From Deltaproteobacteria bacterium (GTDB lineage: Bacteria; JAEEML01): a DNA stretch of 5,043 nt. The position numbers and the translations under genes are program-made. The DNA lies in contig JAEEML010000157.1 of the NCBI GenBank assembly GCA_016283195.1, positions 1 through 5,043 of the forward strand, in the 5' to 3' direction. Positions 1 to 5,043 of the stretch are shown here, piece by piece. How positions within the stretch are numbered: position 1 is the first letter of the stretch; each line of letters begins with the position of its first letter. Under the pieces are notes generated by a model. The model saw nothing but the letters and a program-made list of their open reading frames with translations. It was not told the origin of the DNA and did not search any database.

Positions 1-215
1 GGGCAGCGCAGTTTTATAACGATGCCATTGAGCGCTTTCCCAGTAACGAAATTATTCCCGATGCTTTTTTGCAACTGGCTTCGGCTCAGCAAAATATGCA
101 TCAGGATAGCGAGGCTATTGAGACTTTGCGTGAACTTATAGATAGTTACCCGGATACTATTGCAACTAAGAAAGCCAGAGTGCGCCTTATGCAACTGGCA
201 GTGACAGAAGAGTAA
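1..215 (+). CDS. C-terminal end of a TPR periplasmic/envelope protein, YbgF/CpoB- or BamD-like (partial, 5' end outside window)
   Basis: The frame starting at base 3 is open from the window edge to the TAA at 213-215 and gives about 70 residues. They read as helix-turn-helix TPR repeats. Two segments match the usual pattern in which an aromatic- and alanine-containing helix is followed by a 'YP' or 'FP' turn: FYNDAIERFPSNEIIPDAF near the start, and EAIETLRELIDSYPDT, followed by the basic KKARVRL stretch. This spacing is typical of the last repeats of YbgF/CpoB (Tol-Pal-associated coordinator of outer-membrane constriction and cell-wall synthesis) and of BamD-type outer-membrane lipoproteins. 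The N-terminus, where a signal peptide or lipobox would settle the choice, lies outside the window. The stop is 8 bases before the next start, so the gene is almost certainly co-transcribed with the LysM gene, which supports an envelope role. A generic TPR protein remains possible. Confidence 0.75.
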   Translation, partial: AAQFYNDAIERFPSNEIIPDAFLQLASAQQNMHQDSEAIETLRELIDSYPDTIATKKARVRLMQLAVTEE

Positions 216-223
216 GGATTACC

Positions 224-1363
224 ATGAAACGACGTCACGTTATCGGCATTATTCCTCTTATTTGTGCTGCTTCCGCCAATATGGCTTTGGCCCAGGAAAT
301 CAGGACAAGCGACAATGAACCCAATCAAACAGAGTCGCCGGGGGAGCCCTCCGTGCCTGAAACATACATAGTGCAGCCAGGTGATACCTTGTGGGATATC
401 AGTGCCAATATTTTGCAAAATCCCTGGTACTGGCCCAAAGTGTGGTCTTATAACCCCGATATCACCAATCCCCATGTGATTTATCCCGGAGATACTATTC
501 GCTTTCAGCAGCCACCGGCCTCTGAAATGCCCGTTATGGCCGATTACGCTTCGCGGCGCGGCGAGTTTCCCGGTGACAGTGCCGAGGAGGGCGGGCAAAG
601 CACAAATGCTGCAGGTAGCGAAGAGCAGCCGGGAGTAAAGAGGCGGCCGGTATTTGAAATTATCAGCGATGTGGCTACTGTGCACAGAGCGCCGGGAACC
701 ATACAAGTGATGGTTGACTCGCTTATTACTAAGGATGAGCTGGAAGCAAGCGGTGTTATTTTTAAAGCAGCCGAAGAGCGCATTTTGCTAACTCCCGGAG
801 ACAAGATTTATTTAAAATTCCCCGGCGGTCAGGATGTGGAAGTGGGCGCGCAGTACCTTATTTTCCGCACGATTGAAAAAGTTAAACACCCGAAGAGCAA
901 GGAGTCATACGGCTATCTCACGCAGATTACCGGCATGGCCGAAGTTACTATGGTACATGAAAAAATGGCCACAGCCATAATTAAAAAGAGCTCGGCCATT
1001 GTTGAACGCGGCCAGTTTGTTATGCCACTCACCGATGATGTCTATCGCCTGGTGGAGCCAAAAAATAATGAGAGTGAAGTGCGCGGCGTGGTCTTGGCTA
1101 CTAAGTTTCAAGAGACTAAACTCATTGGCGAGCAGGAGCTCATATTTATTGATAAAGGCCGGAAAGATGGAGTAGCTGTCGGCAATACTTTTAAGGCCGT
1201 TTACCGCGGCGATCCCCTTTGGGGCGAAGATGAAGAGCTGCCGGAAGAAGAAATAGCTACTTTGCGCGTTGTCGATGTCAAGGAGGAGGTCTCTACGGCT
1301 TTGGTATTGCATGCGAGACGTGAAATAGATATCGGTACTCCGGTGGTTATGAAACCTTGGTAA
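224..1363 (+). CDS. Secreted LysM-domain peptidoglycan-binding protein with FlgT-like C-terminal region
   Basis: A 379-residue exported protein. Residues 1-23 form a Sec signal peptide: basic MKRR, a hydrophobic core, and an ALA-Q cleavage site after residue 23. Residues 47-95 are one LysM domain, with the YIVQPGDTLWDIS opening and the PHVIYPGDTIRF ending. The tryptophan-rich NPWYWPKVW insert is characteristic of LysM proteins from proteobacteria and relatives. LysM binds the N-acetylglucosamine backbone of peptidoglycan, so the protein probably sits in the periplasm on the wall. Residues 97-140 are a low-complexity acidic linker. Residues 142-376 contain beta-rich segments; the last 90 or so (VVLATKF..., FIDKGRKDGVAVGNTF, RVVDVKEEVSTALVL, IDIGTPVVM) resemble the C-terminal domain of FlgT-like flagellar proteins. 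I see no peptidase, amidase or transglycosylase motif. An AAGGA ribosome binding site at 214-218 overlaps the upstream stop codon and supports the ATG at 224. LysM is secure; the FlgT resemblance is from memory and tentative. Confidence 0.9.
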   Translation: MKRRHVIGIIPLICAASANMALAQEIRTSDNEPNQTESPGEPSVPETYIVQPGDTLWDISANILQNPWYWPKVWSYNPDITNPHVIYPGDTIRFQQPPASEMPVMADYASRRGEFPGDSAEEGGQSTNAAGSEEQPGVKRRPVFEIISDVATVHRAPGTIQVMVDSLITKDELEASGVIFKAAEERILLTPGDKIYLKFPGGQDVEVGAQYLIFRTIEKVKHPKSKESYGYLTQITGMAEVTMVHEKMATAIIKKSSAIVERGQFVMPLTDDVYRLVEPKNNESEVRGVVLATKFQETKLIGEQELIFIDKGRKDGVAVGNTFKAVYRGDPLWGEDEELPEEEIATLRVVDVKEEVSTALVLHARREIDIGTPVVMKPW

Positions 1364-1385
1364 TAATTAACTTACGGGAATTATA

Positions 1386-2084
1386 ATGAAAATTTGCAAA
1401 ATTAATCTTATGCAGTTTAACCAGACAGCGGCTCTTGATTTTCATCGGCATATTGCCGATATCATTGCCGGTGAGTGGGGTGAGCGCGAGCGGCCGGCAG
1501 CGCTTTTGGCTTATTACCAGGCTATTAAAGACTTTCGGGCGGTAATCGGCGACCTGGCCGAAGAAGAAGATCTCTTTGCCGCCATGCACGAATATGATTT
1601 AAAAGTTGATAATGCCTGGCGCGGCCTTAAAGCGAGTATTCTTGTGGCCTGTTACCACCCTAACGAAGATATCAGAAATGCCGGCGAAATGGTGGACAGC
1701 ATTTTGAGTGCTTATGATAATCCTGTTAATTTACCGCTGGTTACCGAGCATCACATTATCTCTGAAGTTCTTAGCGAACTCGAAGAACTCGACCCGGCTG
1801 TTTTAGACATGGCCGGGGTCTCTTTTTGGCTAAACGAAGTGAGCAGCAATTTTGACCGCCTAATGGAAATTTACGCTCAGCGTCTCCAAGGCCTTTCCGA
1901 TGAAGTAGCCGGCAAAGCGCGTGATGCCCGCCTTTTGCTGCATCGGGCTTATAATGATTTTATCACCTATTTAGCGGCTCTCTGCCTGGTGGAAGGCGAA
2001 GAGGAATATAGCGATTTAATCCGCGCTCTTAATGAATATATTATGAATAAGCGCTCGGAATATAAAGCAAAAATACTAATATAA
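1386..2084 (+). CDS. Uncharacterised helical protein, DUF6261-like
   Basis: A 232-residue protein with no signal peptide or membrane segment, apparently cytoplasmic and almost entirely alpha-helical. The residue pattern agrees with what I recall of DUF6261, a family of unknown function reported mostly in Bacteroidota: an N-terminal FH pair at 19-20, a 'LLAYYQAIKDF' helix at 40-50, DNAWRGLK at 75-82, HPNEDIRNAG at 91-100, an 'FWLNEVSSNFDRLMEIYAQR' stretch at 147-166, and LVEGEEEYSDLIRALNEYI near the end. The N-terminal KICKINLMQF resembles the 'I..LN...L' opening of the family. There is no recognisable catalytic motif. The gap from the LysM stop is 22 bases and to the next gene 20 bases, so it looks like the third gene of one transcription unit. 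The ribosome binding site is weak (GGGAA, 1376-1380). No function can be assigned; the family call is from memory and is moderate. Confidence 0.8.
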   Translation: MKICKINLMQFNQTAALDFHRHIADIIAGEWGERERPAALLAYYQAIKDFRAVIGDLAEEEDLFAAMHEYDLKVDNAWRGLKASILVACYHPNEDIRNAGEMVDSILSAYDNPVNLPLVTEHHIISEVLSELEELDPAVLDMAGVSFWLNEVSSNFDRLMEIYAQRLQGLSDEVAGKARDARLLLHRAYNDFITYLAALCLVEGEEEYSDLIRALNEYIMNKRSEYKAKILI

Positions 2085-2104
2085 TCTAACTGGCAATCGT
2101 TCTT

Positions 2105-2779
2105 ATGGATATTTTAAAAGAACTTACCTCTCTTGCCGATAATAATTACAAAGAATTTCACCAAAAGTTGATACCGGGAGTGGATAGAGCGCTTATTTTA
2201 GGTGTTAGAGTCCCCAAAGTGCGTCTTTTGGCCAAAGAGCTCTCTAAAAGCGGGGAAGGGGCCGCCTTTATGGCAGAACTCCCGCATCATTATTATGATG
2301 AAAATATGCTCCACGCGCTCCTCCTGAATGAATTAAAAAAGCCGGACATTATCTATAGCGAGCTTACGCGCTTTGGACCATTTATTGATAATTGGGCCGT
2401 TTGTGATGCCTTGGTTTTAAAGCCGCTCGCTAAAGAGCCGGAGCGCTTTTGGCAATATATCAAGAAGGCGCTTAATAAGCCTGAACTTTATGTGAAACGT
2501 TTGGCTATCAATATGCTCATGCGCCATTTTTTGGACGCGGCCTTTCAAAAAGAGCAGCCGGAACTGGTGGCAAATATTGCAACTGATGAATATTATTTAA
2601 ATATGAGTGCCGCTTGGTATTTTGCTACCGCTCTAGCCAAACAGCGCGAAATTATTTGGCCCTATTTTGCCGAAAAAAGGCTTAAAGAACCGGTGCTTAA
2701 AATGGCTATTCGCAAATGTTTGGAAAGTTACAGAATTAAAGCGGAAGATAAAGCGGAACTTAGAAAAATGCGCGGGTAA
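2105..2779 (+). CDS. AlkD-like DNA alkylation repair protein (HEAT-like repeat DNA glycosylase)
   Basis: A 224-residue protein of the DNA_alkylation/AlkD family (COG4912 type), which excises positively charged alkylpurines such as 3-methyladenine and 7-methylguanine using HEAT-like helical repeats and without base flipping. The opening YKEFHQKLIPGV (15-26), the ILGVRVPKVRLLAK segment (31-44), IDNWAVCD (94-101), YVKRLAINMLM (129-139), YYLNMSAAWYFA (163-174) and the terminal ESYRI (207-211) followed by LRKMRG are family signatures. Trp97, Asp101, Arg132 and Trp171 fall where the Bacillus cereus AlkD active-site residues Trp109, Asp113, Arg148 and Trp187 would align; the Trp-Asp (4) and Arg-Trp (39) spacings are the same. 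The protein therefore looks catalytically competent. Length is normal for the family. No Shine-Dalgarno sequence is visible before the ATG at 2105, so translation may be weak or coupled to the gene 20 bases upstream. It ends 14 bases from the dnaK stop on the other strand. Confidence 0.92.
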   Translation: MDILKELTSLADNNYKEFHQKLIPGVDRALILGVRVPKVRLLAKELSKSGEGAAFMAELPHHYYDENMLHALLLNELKKPDIIYSELTRFGPFIDNWAVCDALVLKPLAKEPERFWQYIKKALNKPELYVKRLAINMLMRHFLDAAFQKEQPELVANIATDEYYLNMSAAWYFATALAKQREIIWPYFAEKRLKEPVLKMAIRKCLESYRIKAEDKAELRKMRG

Positions 2780-2793
2780 AAAGTTTAGAACTC
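2780..2793. other. 14-base convergent junction between the alkD-like gene and dnaK, no terminator visible
   Basis: Two opposing stop codons (TAA at 2777-2779 on plus, the TAA complement at 2794-2796 on minus) are separated by 14 A/T-rich bases. The only self-complementarity is a 4-base AGTT/AACT stem across 2782-2792, with no GC-rich stem or T-run on either side. Transcripts from both sides probably run into the opposing gene or end by Rho or by structures inside the coding regions. Confidence 0.6.
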
Positions 2794-4713
2794 TTAGGCC
2801 TCTTCGAACTCGGCATCAACCACTTTGCCATCAGCGGCGGCAGAGCCGGCATCAGCGGTATTTGCAGCACCGGCAGCAGCTCCGGCAGCACCGGCACCCG
2901 GGTTGGCACCGGCATTAGCCGATTGATACATCACTTCGGCCATCTTGTGCGCGCTCTGCTGCAGCTCTTCAGTGGCATTTTTGATGCGATCGACATCGCC
3001 GGAATTTAAGGCCTCTTTGGCCTTGGAAATCTTGGCCTCGATATCGCTGATGATGGCGGCATCAACTTTATCCTTATATTCTTTGATATTCTTTTCCAGC
3101 TGATAGACTAGGCTATCCAGCTCGTTTTTGGCTTTAATTTCTTCGCGCCGTTTTTGGTCATCGCTGGCGTGTTGTTCAGCCTCTTTGACCATCTTATCGA
3201 TATCGGCATCGGTGAGGCCGGAGCTCGAGGTAATGGTAATGTGTTGCTCTTTGTTGGTGGCTTTATCTTTAGCCGTCACGTTGACAATACCGTTGGCATC
3301 GATATCAAAGGTGACTTCGATTTGCGGAATGCCACGCGGTGCCGGCGGAATGCCATCAAGATTAAAGCGGCCCAAGGTGCGGTTTTGGCTGGCCATCGGC
3401 CGCTCGCCCTGTAGCACGTGCACTTCGACCGAGTGCTGATTATCAGCGGCAGTGGTGAAGATCTCGCTCTTTCTCGTGGGAATGGTGGTGTTCCGGGTGA
3501 TCATCGGAGTCATCACGCCGCCTTGGGTTTCAATACCTAAGGAAAGCGGGGTGACATCGAGAAGCAGCAAATCTTTTACTTCACCGGTTAAAACACCGGC
3601 CTGAATAGCGGCACCCATAGCCACAACTTCATCGGGGTTCACTGAGCGGTTAGGCTCTTTGCCAAAGAATTCTTTAACGATTCTTTGTACATAAGGCACA
3701 CGGGTAGAACCACCGACCAGCACTACTTCATCTATATCAGAGGGCTTTTTGCCGGCATCTTGCAAAGCTTTTCTACAGGGCTCCAAAGATCTATCAGCGA
3801 GGTCAGCGATGAGGCTTTCCAGTTTAGCTCTGGAGAGGCGGATATTCATGTGTTTCGGGCCAGTGGCATCGGCAGTTAAGAAGGGCAGATTGACCTCGGT
3901 CTCCATGGCTGTAGAGAGCTCGATTTTGGCTTTTTCTGCCGCTTCTTTCAGTCGCTGCAAAACCATCTTATCATTAGAGACATCAATACCGGTGTCTTTC
4001 TTGAATTCGCTCACCAAAAAGTCGATGATCTTTTGATCAAAGTTATCGCCGCCCAGGTGGGTATCACCGTTGGTGGAGACAACTTCTACAATGTTTTCGC
4101 CAATTTCCAAAATGGAGATATCAAAAGTACCGCCACCGAAATCGTAAACGGCGATGACTTCATCTTTCTTCTTATCCATACCGTAGGCGAGAGCTGCGGC
4201 CGTCGGCTCGTTGATAATACGTTTGACTTCGAGGCCGGCGATTTTACCGGCATCTTTGGTGGCCTGACGCTGGCTGTCGTTGAAGTAAGCGGGGACAGTA
4301 ATAACGGCCTCGGTGACTTCCTGGCCCAAATAAGACTCGGCGGCCCGTTTTAATTTCTGCAAAATCTTGGCGCTGATCTCCGGCGGGGAGAAGACTTTGC
4401 CGCCCACGCTCACAGCGGCATCGCCGTTATCACGCGAGACTACTTTATAAGGCACTGTACCAATTTCTTCTTGAATTTCATTGGTTTTGCGGCCCATGAA
4501 ACGCTTGATGGAAAAGATAGTGTTTTCCGGGTTGGTGACAGCCTGACGGCGCGCCACCTGGCCGACGATGATTTCACCGTCTTTGGTGAAAGCTACGGTT
4601 GAAGGAGTGGTGCGGCCACCCTCTTCATTGGTGAGTACCTTGGCTTCTTTGCCTTCCATTACGGAAACTACGCTGTTGGTCGTTCCTAGGTCAATACCGA
4701 TAATCTTAGACAT
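2794..4713 (-). CDS. dnaK: Molecular chaperone DnaK (Hsp70), full length
   Basis: A 639-residue Hsp70, matching E. coli DnaK in length. This ATP-driven cytoplasmic chaperone binds exposed hydrophobic peptides and cycles with DnaJ and GrpE. The nucleotide-binding domain (1-378) has the phosphate-1 loop [12 protein letters not shown] (5-16), catalytic Lys70 in [24 protein letters not shown] (136-151), [11 protein letters not shown] (168-178), phosphate-2 [10 protein letters not shown] (191-200, with Thr196 at the E. coli Thr199 position) and the adenosine loop [10 protein letters not shown] (331-340). The segment around 77-107 is the insertion of Gram-negative DnaKs. The interdomain linker is [13 protein letters not shown] (379-391), followed by the beta substrate-binding domain to about 500, the helical lid to about 600, a Gly/Ala-rich tail and the conserved VVDAEFEEA end. 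The start is fixed by a strong AGGAGG ribosome binding site 7 bases upstream. No grpE or dnaJ lies beside it in the window; its downstream neighbour is the convergent alkD-like gene. Confidence 0.99.
   Translation of the reverse strand: MSKIIGIDLGTTNSVVSVMEGKEAKVLTNEEGGRTTPSTVAFTKDGEIIVGQVARRQAVTNPENTIFSIKRFMGRKTNEIQEEIGTVPYKVVSRDNGDAAVSVGGKVFSPPEISAKILQKLKRAAESYLGQEVTEAVITVPAYFNDSQRQATKDAGKIAGLEVKRIINEPTAAALAYGMDKKKDEVIAVYDFGGGTFDISILEIGENIVEVVSTNGDTHLGGDNFDQKIIDFLVSEFKKDTGIDVSNDKMVLQRLKEAAEKAKIELSTAMETEVNLPFLTADATGPKHMNIRLSRAKLESLIADLADRSLEPCRKALQDAGKKPSDIDEVVLVGGSTRVPYVQRIVKEFFGKEPNRSVNPDEVVAMGAAIQAGVLTGEVKDLLLLDVTPLSLGIETQGGVMTPMITRNTTIPTRKSEIFTTAADNQHSVEVHVLQGERPMASQNRTLGRFNLDGIPPAPRGIPQIEVTFDIDANGIVNVTAKDKATNKEQHITITSSSGLTDADIDKMVKEAEQHASDDQKRREEIKAKNELDSLVYQLEKNIKEYKDKVDAAIISDIEAKISKAKEALNSGDVDRIKNATEELQQSAHKMAEVMYQSANAGANPGAGAAGAAAGAANTADAGSAAADGKVVDAEFEEA
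2824..2913 (-). repeat. Low-complexity Gly/Ala-rich tail segment inside dnaK
   Basis: DnaK residues 601-630 are almost only Ala and Gly with scattered Asn, Pro, Thr, Ser and Asp. The DNA shows imperfect repeats of a GCACCGGCA-like unit on the plus strand, with copies near 2867, 2888 and 2906. Such a disordered linker before the conserved acidic C-terminus is usual in bacterial DnaK and varies in length between relatives, probably by repeat slippage. Confidence 0.75.
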
Positions 4714-4720
4714 TATATTT

Positions 4721-4727
4721 ACCTCCT
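4721..4727 (-). promoter_or_regulatory. Strong ribosome binding site of dnaK
   Basis: On the minus strand AGGAGGT lies 7 bases before the dnaK ATG (4711-4713). It is a near-perfect complement to the 16S rRNA 3' end, fixes the start codon and implies high translation. The strong Shine-Dalgarno also argues against a typical Bacteroidota genome, where such sites are rare. Confidence 0.9.
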
Positions 4728-4756
4728 CTTATAGGGTATTTCTGCATTTTGCCTGC

Positions 4757-4777
4757 CAGTTTCCCGGCGGCAAACTG
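4757..4777. repeat. Inverted repeat CAGTTT-N9-AAACTG in the dnaK promoter/leader
   Basis: CAGTTT at 4757-4762 and AAACTG at 4772-4777 form a perfect 6-base inverted repeat around a GC-rich 9-base centre. It lies just downstream of the candidate dnaK -10 element, at or next to the expected transcription start. The 9-base spacing is that of the CIRCE operator bound by HrcA, but the arms do not match the CIRCE sequence (TTAGCACTC/GAGTGCTAA) and are shorter. It could be an operator, a leader hairpin or chance; a 6-base palindrome is weak evidence alone. Confidence 0.35.
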
Positions 4778-4778
4778 T

Positions 4779-4806
4779 AACGTAAGGCCGAAAGAAGCGC
4801 TGTCAA
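4779..4806 (-). promoter_or_regulatory. Candidate dnaK promoter (-35 TTGACA, weak -10)
   Basis: On the minus strand a perfect TTGACA (4801-4806, within CTTGACA at 4801-4807) is followed after 16 bases by TACGTT (4779-4784), a weak match to TATAAT. This would start transcription near 4772 and give a leader of about 60 bases. CTTGACA also resembles the -35 of heat-shock sigma-32 promoters. A sigma-32-like -10, CCTTACGT, sits at 4780-4787 after a 13-base gap, but it matches CCCCATNT at only about 4 of 7 informative positions. Housekeeping or heat-shock control cannot be decided from sequence alone. Confidence 0.5.
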
Positions 4807-4816
4807 GTGGGGGGAG

Positions 4817-4836
4817 AAAAAAATCCTATAAAAAAA
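4817..4836 (-). promoter_or_regulatory. Two A7/T7 tracts upstream of the dnaK -35, UP-element-like
   Basis: On the plus strand two runs of seven A (4817-4823 and 4830-4836) flank TCCTAT; a run of six G (4809-4814) separates them from the -35 box. Read towards dnaK these are T-tracts lying 11 to 30 bases upstream of TTGACA, the region where the RNA polymerase alpha subunit contacts UP elements. The centre-to-centre distance of 13 bases is not an exact helical turn. Function is inferred from position and composition only. Confidence 0.35.
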
Positions 4837-4868
4837 TGCTTTTAAGCGACGGTAAGCCATAATGCCGC

Positions 4869-4897
4869 TTGAAATAGCCGCTAAACTTGCCTAGAAT
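4869..4897 (+). promoter_or_regulatory. Sigma-70-type promoter for the ATP-grasp gene
   Basis: TTGAAA at 4869-4874 and TAGAAT at 4892-4897 are separated by exactly 17 bases. Each differs from the consensus hexamer at one position. Transcription would start near 4904, about 33 bases before the ATG at 4937, leaving a short leader with the ribosome binding site. This is the best-formed promoter in the window and points away from dnaK, so the two genes are divergently transcribed from separate promoters. Confidence 0.7.
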
Positions 4898-4922
4898 ACC
4901 CGGCGGAAATTTTCTGCAGGCC

Positions 4923-4930
4923 GAGGAGGT
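4923..4930 (+). promoter_or_regulatory. Strong ribosome binding site of the ATP-grasp gene
   Basis: GAGGAGGT ends 6 bases before the ATG at 4937. It selects this start and closely resembles the dnaK ribosome binding site on the other strand. Confidence 0.85.
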
Positions 4931-4936
4931 CCTTTG

Positions 4937-5043
4937 ATGAACGTTGTTTTTTTGTCGCCCAGTTTTCCCCCTAATTATTATCAGTTCTGCACCGCTTTAA
5001 AACGGGCCGGGGCCAATGTGCTGGCTGTGGGCGATGCGCCTTA
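4937..5043 (+). CDS. N-terminus of an ATP-grasp-type carboxylate ligase family protein (partial, 3' end outside window)
   Basis: The frame from ATG 4937 stays open to the window edge and gives 35 complete codons. It opens with MNVVFLSPSFPPNYYQFC, followed by TALKRAGANVLAVGDAP. This start (hydrophobic strand, 'SPSFPPNYY', a short helix, then 'GANVLAVGDAPY') is the pre-ATP-grasp, Rossmann-like lobe that I recall from stand-alone bacterial ATP-grasp proteins annotated as carboxylate-amine ligases or biotin-carboxylase-like. Such enzymes activate a carboxylate as an acyl phosphate and join it to an amine or similar nucleophile; the substrate here is unknown. The ATP-binding and metal-binding motifs lie beyond the window, so activity cannot be judged. 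The start is supported by a strong ribosome binding site and a well-spaced promoter. No functional link to the divergent dnaK is evident. Confidence 0.75.
   Translation, partial: MNVVFLSPSFPPNYYQFCTALKRAGANVLAVGDAP

Noticed and set aside
146-1589. Minus-strand open frames opposite the LysM and DUF6261-like genes (146-706, 544-804, 905-1312, 1347-1589)
   Set aside because: They lie opposite well-supported genes, have no family resemblance and have odd composition (many Ser, Cys, His); they are shadows of the coding strand.
2860-2915. GC-rich repeats near the 3' end of dnaK as a CRISPR array or terminator hairpin
   Set aside because: The repeats are direct, short and irregular, and encode the Gly/Ala tail; there is no regular spacer pattern and no stem followed by a T-run.
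2667-2918. Arg/His/Gln-rich plus-strand frame across the alkD-like/dnaK junction
   Set aside because: It starts within the alkD-like gene in another frame, and its repetitive composition comes from the antisense of the DnaK Gly/Ala tail.
3128-4353. Plus-strand open frames inside dnaK (for example 3128-3439, 3749-4036, 4033-4353)
   Set aside because: They are antisense to strongly conserved dnaK codons, show no protein family features and overlap each other; long antisense frames are common opposite dnaK.
4868-4900. Sigma-32 heat-shock promoter for the ATP-grasp gene, suggested by CTTGAAA at 4868-4874
   Set aside because: No CCCCATNT-like -10 follows at 11-16 bases, whereas TAGAAT at exactly 17 bases makes a standard sigma-70 promoter.
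4714-4936. Canonical CIRCE operator or Bacteroidota-type promoter upstream of dnaK
   Set aside because: No TTAGCACTC/GAGTGCTAA arms and no convincing TTTG/TAnnTTTG pair were found.

Overview
The window looks like ordinary chromosomal DNA of a Gram-negative (diderm) bacterium of moderate GC content. Three things support this. The DnaK nucleotide-binding domain carries the extra segment (about residues 77-107) typical of Gram-negative DnaK and absent from most Firmicutes. There is a secreted LysM protein directly downstream of a TPR protein of the YbgF/CpoB or BamD type. Two genes have strong AGGAGG ribosome binding sites, which argues against a typical Bacteroidota genome. The protein mix would suit a deltaproteobacterial-grade lineage or an uncultured candidate phylum, but I cannot name the taxon.

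Layout. Positions 1-2779 hold a plus-strand run of four genes with gaps of 8, 22 and 20 bases: the 3' end of a TPR periplasmic protein gene, a LysM cell-wall-binding protein gene, a gene resembling the uncharacterised DUF6261 family, and an AlkD-like DNA-alkylation repair glycosylase gene. This run meets dnaK (2794-4713, minus strand) tail to tail with only 14 bases between stop codons. Upstream of dnaK, 4714-4936 is a 223-base divergent regulatory region with a candidate promoter on each strand, poly-A tracts and a short inverted repeat. The 5' end of an ATP-grasp-type ligase gene starts at 4937 and runs off the window.

How the genes relate. The TPR and LysM proteins plausibly act together at the envelope. 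The DUF6261-like and AlkD-like genes appear to be co-transcribed with them, but no functional link is evident. dnaK is a full-length general chaperone with no grpE or dnaJ beside it here. The ATP-grasp gene shares only the regulatory region with dnaK. I see no mobile element, CRISPR array, tRNA, rRNA or clear intrinsic terminator, and no convincing new system. The best leads are the dnaK control region and the DUF6261-like/AlkD pair.
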